Shown here in pieces: positions 1-5,360 of a stretch of 6,337 nucleotides of DNA. The stretch covers positions 1-6,337 of the forward strand of contig CAKRVL010000124.1 in assembly GCA_934408705.1 (NCBI GenBank). Reading direction: 5' to 3'. The DNA is from an uncultured Blautia sp. (GTDB lineage: Bacteria; Bacillota; Clostridia; Lachnospirales; Lachnospiraceae). Position 1 is the first letter of the stretch. Each line of letters begins with the position of its first letter. Made by a program: the position numbers and the translations under genes. The notes under the pieces were generated by a model, which had not been told where the DNA came from, searched no databases, and worked only from the letters and a program-made list of their open reading frames with translations.

Positions 1-54
1 GCTGACTTTGGTAACTACTATAAATTAATTATTGAACAGAATCAAGTACGTTAG
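1..54 (+). CDS. possible 3' end of an unidentified gene (partial)
   Basis: Frame 1 is open from the window edge to a TAG at 52-54 and would encode 17 residues (ADFGNYYKLIIEQNQVR). The composition looks protein-like, and a strong terminator-like hairpin begins 40 bases after the stop, which fits the end of a transcription unit. Seventeen residues are too few to name a family. It could equally be a chance open stretch. Sequence to the left of the window would decide. Confidence 0.3.
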   Translation, partial: ADFGNYYKLIIEQNQVR

Positions 55-93
55 TATTTGAAAAGCTCGAACAATTCAAATTGAACAAAATCG

Positions 94-130
94 CTGCGCG
101 ATGGCCTACCAAGGCTGTGGCGCAGTTTTT
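94..130 (+). terminator. Rho-independent terminator hairpin, possibly bidirectional
   Basis: CTGCGC at 94-99 pairs with GCGCAG at 120-125. After a G/G mismatch, ATGGCCT at 101-107 pairs with AGGCTGT at 112-118, counting two G-U wobbles. The loop is ACCA (108-111). A run of five T follows directly at 126-130, and the left flank has an A run (87-90), so it could also work on the minus strand. It sits between the partial upstream frame and the transposase remnant and probably ends the upstream transcript. A role as a terminal hairpin of the IS91-type element is an alternative. Confidence 0.65.
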
Positions 131-136
131 CTATAA

Positions 137-442
137 CTTAATAAAAAGCAGTGGAAACCAAGTCCTACAAGTAACCCTCCTGCTCATCACAGAAAAACGG
201 CTTATCACATCAGAAACTGTAAAACAGGAGTTTTTGGTGTAAACATCAGTGTTTGTGAGGAATGCGGATGTATCAGTGTTCACAACAACTCCTGCAGAAG
301 CAGATGCTGTCCCAGGTGCCAGGAGTTTCCGAAAGAGAAATGGATTGATGCACAAAAAGAGAACGTATTGGATGCACCCTATTATCATGTAGTATTCACA
401 GTTCCTGAGGAATTGAAAAGAGCAACGATTGAATCCCCATAG
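137..442 (+). pseudogene. IS91-family transposase, N-terminal zinc-binding fragment
   Basis: Frame 2 is open from 137 to a TAG at 440-442 but contains no ATG start, and a TAA lies just upstream at 134-136. The translation carries the cysteine-rich zinc-binding domain found at the N-terminus of IS91-type (Y2, rolling-circle) transposases: RKTAYHIRNC, then CEECG, then NNSCRSRCCPRCQ. This is followed by KEKWIDAQKENVLDAPYYHV and VFTVPEEL, the usual entry into the transposase domain. After PEEL the similarity I recognise stops and the frame ends seven residues later. The catalytic part, which carries the HUH motif and the two tyrosines, is missing. About 100 residues remain of a family that usually has about 300-400. 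The gene has lost its start and most of its 3' part and cannot be active. It marks the region as a site of past mobile-element insertion. Confidence 0.85.
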
Positions 443-489
443 CTATCGGCTAAAGGGACGCGACTTTGTTCACCAAGGTAAAATCGAAA

Positions 490-550
490 TTGATGTAAAC
501 GAAAGGGCAGTTTTTATCAGAACTCAAGGCTGCTTTTTCGTTTACACCAA
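490..550. repeat. long imperfect inverted repeat (21-base arms)
   Basis: The left arm at 490-510 and right arm at 530-550 are reverse complements at 18 of 21 positions, around a 19-base loop (511-529). The core shared by both arms is TGTAAACGAAA. Two of the three mismatches become G-U pairs if this is transcribed from the plus strand, leaving a single A/C mismatch, so the RNA stem would be very stable. No long T run follows the right arm. It could be an IS end structure, a small palindromic repeat or a folded RNA element. Confidence 0.7.
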
Positions 551-636
551 CTCCGATTGTTTCCTTAACAGTTGGAGAAATGAGAAAAATTATCATTTAC
601 GCATACTATGTAACAAAATAAGAAATTTTTAATAAT

Positions 637-676
637 ATGCCGCTGTTGATAAAATGCTATCAATAACGGCATTTTT
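637..676 (+). terminator. Rho-independent terminator-like hairpin
   Basis: ATGCCGCTGTTGATA (637-651) pairs with TATCAATAACGGCAT (658-672) at 13 of 15 positions, plus one G-U wobble. The loop is six bases and the T run at 672-676 follows the stem. An AT-rich tract with five T (626-630) lies to the left. No gene that it would terminate is intact upstream. It may end transcripts from the decayed mobile element and shield the genes to the right. The inner TTGAT/ATCAA halves recall an FNR site, but they are eight bases apart instead of four. Confidence 0.55.
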
Positions 677-750
677 GCGTCTGTTGTTGTCTGAATAGCA
701 ACAAAATCAAAGGAAATAACGGCTTGTTTGTTGCAATTCAGGCAACAAAC
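662..750. repeat. two imperfect tandem hairpin units sharing AATAACGGC
   Basis: The nine-base AATAACGGC occurs at 662-670 and again at 715-723. Each copy is followed by a TTGTTG-type left arm and a GCAACAAA right arm. In the first unit TTGTTG (684-689) pairs with CAACAA (699-704). In the second GTTTGTTGC (726-734) pairs perfectly with GCAACAAAC (742-750) around a seven-base loop. GCAACAAA is present at 698-705, at 742-749, and in reverse at 727-734. The cluster ends 16 bases before a TTGACA box, a position suited to regulator binding. It could equally be a decayed duplicated element. Confidence 0.55.
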
Positions 751-766
751 TTGTACGAAAATGGCA

Positions 767-793
767 TTGACATTGGATGGCAAATTATAGTAT
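767..793 (+). promoter_or_regulatory. possible promoter upstream of the 22-codon ORF
   Basis: A perfect -35 hexamer TTGACA lies at 767-772. The best -10 candidates are TATAGT (786-791, spacer 13) and TAGTAT (788-793, spacer 15). Both spacers are shorter than the usual 16-18, which lowers confidence. The position fits transcription of the two small ORFs at 815 and 914. It could also be the only recognisable promoter in this window ahead of the YgbA-CydDC cluster. A leader before the ribosome binding site would be only a few bases. Confidence 0.35.
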
Positions 794-814
794 CTTTCAG
801 ACAAGGAGTTAGAT

Positions 815-883
815 ATGGGTAACCAGGGATATTCTCGTAGAACTCTAAATATCATAACTAAAGGTTTATTAGCAAAAAGCTAA
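815..883 (+). CDS. 22-residue small ORF with strong ribosome binding site
   Basis: ATG at 815 is preceded by AAGGAG (803-808) at a six-base spacing, which is close to ideal, and the frame closes at TAA 881-883. The product is 22 residues with sequence MGNQGYSRRTLN followed by IITKGLLAKS. It is basic and has no signal peptide or clear membrane segment. I recognise no family. The stop lies inside a hairpin (867-885), and the next ORF starts 30 bases later with its own AGGAGG site. A leader peptide controlling the next ORF, a surviving small protein, or the 5' stub of a deleted gene are all possible. The ribosome binding site is the main reason to list it. Confidence 0.4.
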   Translation: MGNQGYSRRTLNIITKGLLAKS

Positions 884-885
884 TA
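867..885 (+). promoter_or_regulatory. small hairpin across the stop codon of the 22-residue ORF
   Basis: TATTAGC (867-873) pairs perfectly with GCTAATA (879-885) around an AAAAA loop. GG at 863-864 can pair with CC at 886-887 across a two-base bulge. The stem includes the TAA stop of the small ORF and ends 13 bases before the AGGAGG of the following ORF. Ribosomes finishing the small ORF would melt it, so it could couple translation. It lacks a T run and is not a terminator. Confidence 0.35.
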
Positions 886-913
886 CCAAGACAAGAAAAG
901 GAGGATTACAGTT

Positions 914-1054
914 ATGAGAAAGATCAAGAAATTAGTTGCTGCACTGTTAGCAGCAACAATGTTATTGGCAATGGGAGTTACAGCATTTGCAGCAACACCA
1001 ACTACTTGCAAGTTTACAAAAGCTGATGGTAGTGCACTGAAGAGGCGGTTATAG
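914..1054 (+). CDS. 46-residue exported peptide or truncated secreted protein
   Basis: AGGAGG at 899-904 lies nine bases before ATG 914, a strong initiation site. Residues 1-26 form a clear Sec signal peptide: basic MRKIKK, a hydrophobic core rich in Leu, Ala and Met, and an AFA-A cleavage site. Only about 20 residues follow (ATPTTCKFTKADGSALKRRL), with one cysteine and net positive charge, before TAG at 1052-1054. Lachnospiraceae secreted and surface proteins often start this way but are much longer. The likeliest reading is a secreted-protein gene truncated near 1030 and joined to the tail of whatever once preceded the YbaN-like gene, whose ATG lies five bases after this stop. A genuine short secreted cationic peptide is the alternative. 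No substrate or role can be assigned. Confidence 0.6.
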   Translation: MRKIKKLVAALLAATMLLAMGVTAFAATPTTCKFTKADGSALKRRL

Positions 1055-1059
1055 GTAAA

Positions 1060-1284
1060 ATGAAAAATCCATTAAAAATAGTCTGGATCGTGCTTGGATT
1101 TCTTTGTCTGGGACTTGGTACGATAGGAATTGTACTTCCTATCCTGCCAACTGTTCCGTTTTATATGGCAACGCTGTTCTGCTTTGCCAAGAGTTCAAAG
1201 AAACTGCATGAACTTCTTCTTGAAGGTAAAGACAGTAAAACTGAGAGAAATGGAAGCGGAATAGAACGGCTTTGGTATGAATAA
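1060..1284 (+). pseudogene. YbaN/DUF454 family membrane protein, internally deleted and frameshifted
   Basis: Residues 1-50 match the N-terminal half of the YbaN/DUF454 family of small inner-membrane proteins of unknown function. They include a first membrane segment (about residues 7-30) and the hallmark stretch GTIGIVLPILPTVPFYMATL followed by FCFAKSSKK. After KLHE the reading frame leaves the family. The rest, to TAA 1282-1284, is polar and lacks the expected second half; family members have roughly 120 residues and this has 74. In the +1 frame, 1214-1264 encodes FFLKVKTVKLREMEAE and a TAG. This resembles the polar C-terminal tail after the last membrane helix of such proteins and stops 12 bases before the YgbA start. 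The simplest account is an internal deletion joining codon ~50 to the last ~15 codons out of frame. ATG 1060 is the only start after the upstream stop, and its ribosome binding site is weak. Confidence 0.75.
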
Positions 1285-1645
1285 AAAGAATAAAGTAGAA
1301 AAAAAGCGGCAGAAAGAACAGTATGTCGTGGAAGAGATGATCCGGCTGTACTGCCGGAAGAATCATAAAGAATATGACAAAATGACAGGAAAGATGTGTC
1401 CTTCCTGTCAGGAACTTTCGGATTATGCTAGACTCAGAAGCCAGAAATGTCCATTTATGGAAGAGAAAACATTCTGTGCAAACTGTAAAGTGCATTGCTA
1501 CAAGCCGGAGATGAGGGAGAAGATTCGAGTGGTCATGAGGTTTTCCGGACCGAGGATGCTTCTGTATCATCCGGTGCTGGCGGTATGGCATCTAGTGTGC
1601 AGTGTGAAAGAAAAAAATAAAAAAAACAAAACCCATATAAAATAA
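1277..1645 (+). CDS. ygbA: YgbA family Cys-rich protein ('nitrous oxide-stimulated promoter' family)
   Basis: The 122-residue product is soluble and rich in cysteine. From residue 19 it reads EEMIRLYCRKNHK, then MCPSCQEL, YARLRSQKCPF, FCANCKVHCYKPEMREKIR and RFSGPRMLLYHPVLA. This is the conserved pattern of the YgbA family. Cysteines lie at 26, 41, 44, 58, 67, 70, 74 and 108; the CxxC pairs at 41/44 and 67/70 with C74 look like a metal or Fe-S site, which is inference. In enterobacteria the family is known for NO-inducible, NsrR-controlled expression and is linked to recovery from nitrosative stress; its biochemical activity is not known to me. ATG 1277 is the only possible start because an in-frame TAG lies at 1262. 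The ribosome binding site is poor, so translation may be coupled to the upstream frame, which it overlaps by eight bases. The last 12 residues are a Lys/Asn-rich tail encoded by an A-rich tract. The CydD-like gene starts 19 bases downstream. Confidence 0.85.
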   Translation: MNKKNKVEKKRQKEQYVVEEMIRLYCRKNHKEYDKMTGKMCPSCQELSDYARLRSQKCPFMEEKTFCANCKVHCYKPEMREKIRVVMRFSGPRMLLYHPVLAVWHLVCSVKEKNKKNKTHIK

Positions 1646-1664
1646 AGTGAGTTGGTAAAAGCAA

Positions 1665-3401
1665 ATGATTAAAACAAGACTGGTGGGACTTTTATCCCAC
1701 GCAAAAAAGTATATTGTCTACACCATCCTGTGGCAGTGGGCAGCATTGATCTCACAGGTGCTGGCAGTATTTATGATTGCTGACCTGTTGGAGCGCGTGG
1801 TTTATCGTGCGGTGACAGTGCCGGTGATTGAGAGGACAATCCTGATCCTCGCACTGGTGGTGATCATACGATTTGTATGCGAACGGATGGGGGCAAGGTC
1901 TTCGTATCTTGCATGTGTAGATGTAAAGAGAATTTTAAGAGAAAAGATTTATGACAAGATGTTGAAACTGGGGGCATCCTACAGTGAGCAGGTATCTTCT
2001 TCTGAGGTGGTACAGGTTTCGACAGAAGGTGTGGAGCAGTTGGAAACGTATTTTGGAAAATACCTTCCGCAGTTGTTTTACAGCCTGATCGCACCACTGA
2101 CCTTATTTCTTATTCTTTGCAGAGTGAGTGTAAAGGCAAGTGTGATCCTGTTGATCTGTGTGCCACTGATTCCAATCTCAATCGTTGTGGTACAGAAGAT
2201 TGCAAAGAAACTTTTGAACAAATATTGGAGTATCTATACTGGGCTGGGTGATTCGTTCCTTGAAAATCTGCAGGGACTGACGACACTGAAAATCTATCAG
2301 GCAGATCAGCAGAAAGCGGACGAGATGGATGTGGAATCCCAGAATTTCCGCAGGATCACCATGAAGGTACTGACCATGCAGCTCAATTCCACAAGTGTGA
2401 TGGACATCGTGGCGTATGGTGGTGCGGCGATTGGTATGGCAGTAGCGGTATCCGAGTTTTTAAAAGGAAATATTTCAGTAAGTGGAACACTTTGCATCAT
2501 CCTGCTTGCCAGCGAGTTTTTCCTGCCGCTTCGCCTGCTCGGTTCCTTTTTCCATATCGCAATGAATGGAATGGCAGCAAGTGACAAGATCTTTAAGATC
2601 TTGGATTTGCCGGAACCACAGGTGGGAGAAAAATGTCTGCCGGATGACGCATTGGATGTGTCTTTGAAGGATGTTCATTTTTCTTACGAAGTGGACCGAG
2701 AGATTTTAAAAGGCATCAACTTAAATCTCCCGGTAGGAAGTTTTGTATCACTGGTTGGTGAATCCGGATGTGGTAAGAGTACGATTGCAGGAATCCTTGC
2801 AGCAAAGAACCGGGGATATACCGGAGAAATCACCATCGGCGGTGAATCACTTTCTGAGATCAATGAAGCTGACCTAATGAAACATGTGGTTCTGGTGCGC
2901 CATAACAGTTATCTGTTCAAGGGAACAGTAGAGGAAAATCTTCGTATGGCAAAACCGGATGCGACTACAGAAGAGATGGAAGCGGTTCTGTTGAAGGTGA
3001 ATCTGTTAGGCTTCTTACAGACGCAGGATGGATTGCAGACACAGTTATTAGAAAAAGCAAGTAACCTGTCCGGCGGTCAGTGCCAAAGACTGGTGATTGC
3101 CAGAGCATTGTTAAAGGATGCGGCTGTATACATTTTTGACGAAGCGACCTCGAATATCGATATCGAAAGCGAAGAATTAATCATGAATGTGATCCATGAG
3201 ATTGCCCAGAAAAAGACGGTGCTTCTGATTTCTCACAGACTGGCAAATGTGGTAAAGTCTGACCAGATATATTTCTTAAAGGATGGAGAAATCAAGGAAA
3301 GCGGAAAGCACGAAGAACTGATGAGGGCAAATGGTGCATATCAGCATTTATATGAAAGTCAGATGACTTTGGAAAACTATGGAAAAGGGGGCGTGGCATA
3401 A
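1665..3401 (+). CDS. cydD: CydD-like half ABC exporter (permease-ATPase fusion)
   Basis: This 578-residue protein has an N-terminal six-helix ABC exporter domain (about 1-320; helices near 18-40, 56-73, 133-178 and 245-297) and a C-terminal ATPase domain (about 330-565). ATPase motifs are Walker A GESGCGKST (365-373), signature LSGGQCQR (468-475), Walker B VYIFDE with D492 and catalytic E493, and H-loop H524. The motifs NLQGLTTLKIYQADQQ and PLRLLGSFFHIAMNGMAASD are typical of CydD. E. coli CydDC exports glutathione and cysteine to the periplasm and is needed for cytochrome bd assembly. Here the substrate is unproven, and 'ABC transporter ATP-binding protein/permease' is the safe name. The Q-loop position has H413 (VRHNSYLFKGTV) instead of Gln. 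ATG 1665 is the only sensible start: the frame upstream closes at 1656-1658. It has no good ribosome binding site. It pairs with the next gene to form a heterodimer. Confidence 0.85.
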   Translation: MIKTRLVGLLSHAKKYIVYTILWQWAALISQVLAVFMIADLLERVVYRAVTVPVIERTILILALVVIIRFVCERMGARSSYLACVDVKRILREKIYDKMLKLGASYSEQVSSSEVVQVSTEGVEQLETYFGKYLPQLFYSLIAPLTLFLILCRVSVKASVILLICVPLIPISIVVVQKIAKKLLNKYWSIYTGLGDSFLENLQGLTTLKIYQADQQKADEMDVESQNFRRITMKVLTMQLNSTSVMDIVAYGGAAIGMAVAVSEFLKGNISVSGTLCIILLASEFFLPLRLLGSFFHIAMNGMAASDKIFKILDLPEPQVGEKCLPDDALDVSLKDVHFSYEVDREILKGINLNLPVGSFVSLVGESGCGKSTIAGILAAKNRGYTGEITIGGESLSEINEADLMKHVVLVRHNSYLFKGTVEENLRMAKPDATTEEMEAVLLKVNLLGFLQTQDGLQTQLLEKASNLSGGQCQRLVIARALLKDAAVYIFDEATSNIDIESEELIMNVIHEIAQKKTVLLISHRLANVVKSDQIYFLKDGEIKESGKHEELMRANGAYQHLYESQMTLENYGKGGVA

Positions 3402-5197
3402 TGAGTGAACATACAAATACAACAAAACGCAGAAATGCCATTCAGATCATGGGAAGCCTGATCGGGTTAGTAAAACCCCTGCTTCATATCATGCTGGCAG
3501 CAATTATCCTTGGAACACTAGGTTACTTGTGTGCAATCTTCCTGACAATACTGGCAGGACAGGTCATCGTGCATGGACTTCTGACAGGGGTAGCCGGAAT
3601 GATTGTCTTGGTGGAAAATATGTGGTTGGTATTTACCCCGGTAAAAACGATTCTTGCAGTGATGATTGTGATTGCAGTGCTTCGTGGCAGCCTGCATTAT
3701 GTGGAACAGTATTGTAATCATTTTATTGCGTTTAAGCTGTTGGCGATCATCCGCCATAAGGTATTTGCGGCACTGCGGAAGCTCTGCCCGGCGAAACTGG
3801 AAGGCAGAGACAAGGGAAATCTGATCTCAATCATTACAACAGATATCGAGCTTCTGGAAGTGTTCTATGCACATACCATTTCCCCGATTGCGATTGCAAT
3901 ACTGACCTCGATTATTATGGTAATCTTTATTGGAAGGTATCACTGGTTAGCGGGACTGCTTGCACTGGCAGCTTATTTGATTGTCGGTGTAGTCATCCCG
4001 ATGTGGAATGGAAAACGTGGCAGCCAGAAGGGAATGGAGTTTAGAACAAGCTTCGGAGAACTGAACAGTTTTGTTCTGGATTCCTTACGTGGATTAGATG
4101 AAACCATCCAGTACGGACAGGGTGAGAAGAGAAAAGAGCAGATGACAGGGCAATCCAAAAAGCTTGCCGGAATGCAGGAATCATTAAGCAAAATGGAAGG
4201 CTCACAGCGTTCATTTACGAACATGGTCATCCTGCTTGCATCATTTGGAATGCTGGCACTGACCATCTGGTTCTATGCAAAGGGCGAGATGGGATTTGAA
4301 GGAATCTTAACCTGTACGATCGCAATGATGGGTTCTTTCGGACCGGTAGTAGCATTATCAAGTCTTTCTAACAACCTGAACCAGACACTGGCAAGTGGTG
4401 AGCGTGTTCTTTCTTTATTAGAAGAGACACCATTTGTGGAAGAGATACCGGGGGATGTGGAGACAGAAGAAAGTACAGGTCATACCTTTACAGGGGCAAA
4501 AGTAGAGAATGTAACTTTTGCCTATAAAGTGGAAGGCTTGGAAGGCGACATAGAGAACGGTCTGGACCGCAAGACGAGTGAAACGGAGACAGATACGATT
4601 CTGGATAATTATTCCCTTACCTTACAGCCGGGACAGATCACAGGCATTCATGGGGCAAGTGGATCTGGTAAGTCCACACTTTTGAAACTGCTGATGCGTT
4701 TCTGGGATGTGCAGGAAGGAAGTGTGTCGGTAGATGGTGCGGATGTTAGGGAGATCCCGACAAAGCATCTAAGAGATATGGAGTCTTACGTGACGCAGGA
4801 AACACACCTGTTCCATGACAGTATTGCCAATAATATCGCCATTGCCAAACCGGGAGCAACGAGGGAAGAGATTATGGAAGCGGCAAAGAAAGCTTCTATT
4901 CATGGCTTTATCATGACACTTCCGAAAGGCTACGACACAGAAGTAGGAGAACTGGGAGATACGTTATCTGGCGGTGAGAAGCAGAGAATCGGAATCGCAA
5001 GAGCATTTTTGCATGATGCAGAGATGATTCTGCTGGATGAACCGACTTCGAATCTGGATTCGTTGAACGAGGGTATTATCTTAAAATCATTGAAAGAATC
5101 AGCTGAGAAAAAAACGGTTGTCCTGGTATCCCACAGAGTATCCACAATGAATGTGGCAGATGTGGTGTATGAGATGGAGAATGGAAGAATCTCATAG
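3401..5197 (+). CDS. cydC: CydC-like half ABC exporter (permease-ATPase fusion)
   Basis: The start overlaps the stop of the CydD-like gene by one base (TAATG), with a GGGG-rich Shine-Dalgarno-like run just upstream, so the two halves are translationally coupled. The 598-residue protein has a six-helix exporter domain (about 15-345) and an ATPase domain (about 365-598). The ATPase has Walker A GASGSGKST (418-426), canonical Q-loop Q466 (YVTQETHLF), signature LSGGEKQR (522-529), Walker B MILLDEPTSNLD with D546 and E547, and H578. All catalytic residues are present. An acidic, Gly-containing insertion of about 20 residues (377-398) sits between the first two beta strands of the ATPase domain, where relatives usually have a short turn. 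CydC of E. coli is the partner of CydD in thiol export. Lachnospiraceae members are often labelled 'amino acid ABC transporter ATP-binding/permease protein'. Substrate here is not determined by the sequence. Confidence 0.85.
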   Translation: MSEHTNTTKRRNAIQIMGSLIGLVKPLLHIMLAAIILGTLGYLCAIFLTILAGQVIVHGLLTGVAGMIVLVENMWLVFTPVKTILAVMIVIAVLRGSLHYVEQYCNHFIAFKLLAIIRHKVFAALRKLCPAKLEGRDKGNLISIITTDIELLEVFYAHTISPIAIAILTSIIMVIFIGRYHWLAGLLALAAYLIVGVVIPMWNGKRGSQKGMEFRTSFGELNSFVLDSLRGLDETIQYGQGEKRKEQMTGQSKKLAGMQESLSKMEGSQRSFTNMVILLASFGMLALTIWFYAKGEMGFEGILTCTIAMMGSFGPVVALSSLSNNLNQTLASGERVLSLLEETPFVEEIPGDVETEESTGHTFTGAKVENVTFAYKVEGLEGDIENGLDRKTSETETDTILDNYSLTLQPGQITGIHGASGSGKSTLLKLLMRFWDVQEGSVSVDGADVREIPTKHLRDMESYVTQETHLFHDSIANNIAIAKPGATREEIMEAAKKASIHGFIMTLPKGYDTEVGELGDTLSGGEKQRIGIARAFLHDAEMILLDEPTSNLDSLNEGIILKSLKESAEKKTVVLVSHRVSTMNVADVVYEMENGRIS

Positions 5198-5305
5198 AGA
5201 CAGGAATATTTGTTTTTGGCATTGTAAGCCCTTATAAAAATAATAAAAAATCTCATATAAGTGAAGGGAATAACAAAAGTAAAAGAAAAAATGATAAAAA
5301 ATAAT

Positions 5306-5339
5306 GTAGACAGTGTGCTATAATTACTGACAGTAGACA
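5306..5339 (+). promoter_or_regulatory. extended -10 promoter with flanking GTAGACA repeats
   Basis: A perfect TATAAT lies at 5319-5324, preceded by TG at 5316-5317, giving an extended -10 element (TGCTATAAT). The -35 position 17 bases upstream is an A run and does not match TTGACA, as is usual for extended -10 promoters. Transcription would start near 5331, about 30 bases before the AEC gene. GTAGACA occurs on both sides of the -10 (5306-5312 and 5333-5339), and ACTGACAGT (5326-5334) is a small palindrome, so a repressor site is possible. Confidence 0.6.
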
Positions 5340-5360
5340 TCAGAAAAGAAGGGACAAAAT

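Larger units (their letters stand above)
443..814. other. non-coding region of about 370 bases rich in inverted repeats
   Basis: No convincing protein-coding gene is seen here. The longest plus-strand frame (429-632, 67 codons) starts inside the transposase remnant, runs through a long hairpin, has no good ribosome binding site and resembles no family I know. The stretch contains at least five inverted repeats (490-550, 547-575, 637-672, 684-704 and 726-750) and a TTGACA box at 767. The first part (443 to about 610) may be the leftover 3' end of the IS91-type element after an internal deletion. That is inference from its position only. Confidence 0.6.

Noticed and set aside
131..388. 85-codon minus-strand frame over the IS91 remnant
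   Set aside because: It is the antisense shadow of the zinc-binding transposase fragment, whose plus-strand frame has clear family motifs. The minus-strand product has no recognisable features.
429..632. 67-codon plus-strand frame starting MNPHSYRLKGRDF
   Set aside because: It starts inside the transposase remnant, crosses the long inverted repeat at 490-550, lacks a good ribosome binding site and has no family resemblance.
647..663. FNR-like site TTGAT/ATCAA
   Set aside because: The half sites are eight bases apart instead of four and form the inner part of a terminator-like stem, so an FNR site is not supported.
565..855. 96-codon minus-strand frame
   Set aside because: It covers the hairpin-rich non-coding region and part of the 22-codon ORF, has no convincing start signal, and its cysteine and isoleucine content looks like random AT-rich translation.
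1139..1591. 150-codon minus-strand frame
   Set aside because: It lies opposite the YbaN-like and YgbA genes, whose plus-strand frames carry conserved motifs. It is antisense reading.
5198..5270. Terminator after the CydC-like gene
   Set aside because: Only a 3-bp GGC/GCC pairing near 5219-5233 and a weak CTTATA/TATAAG pair with a long loop were found. Neither makes a credible terminator stem.
4930..5340. 136-codon minus-strand frame reaching into the spacer before the AEC gene
   Set aside because: Most of it is opposite the conserved ATPase motifs of the CydC-like gene, and the rest is AT-rich spacer with a plus-strand promoter.
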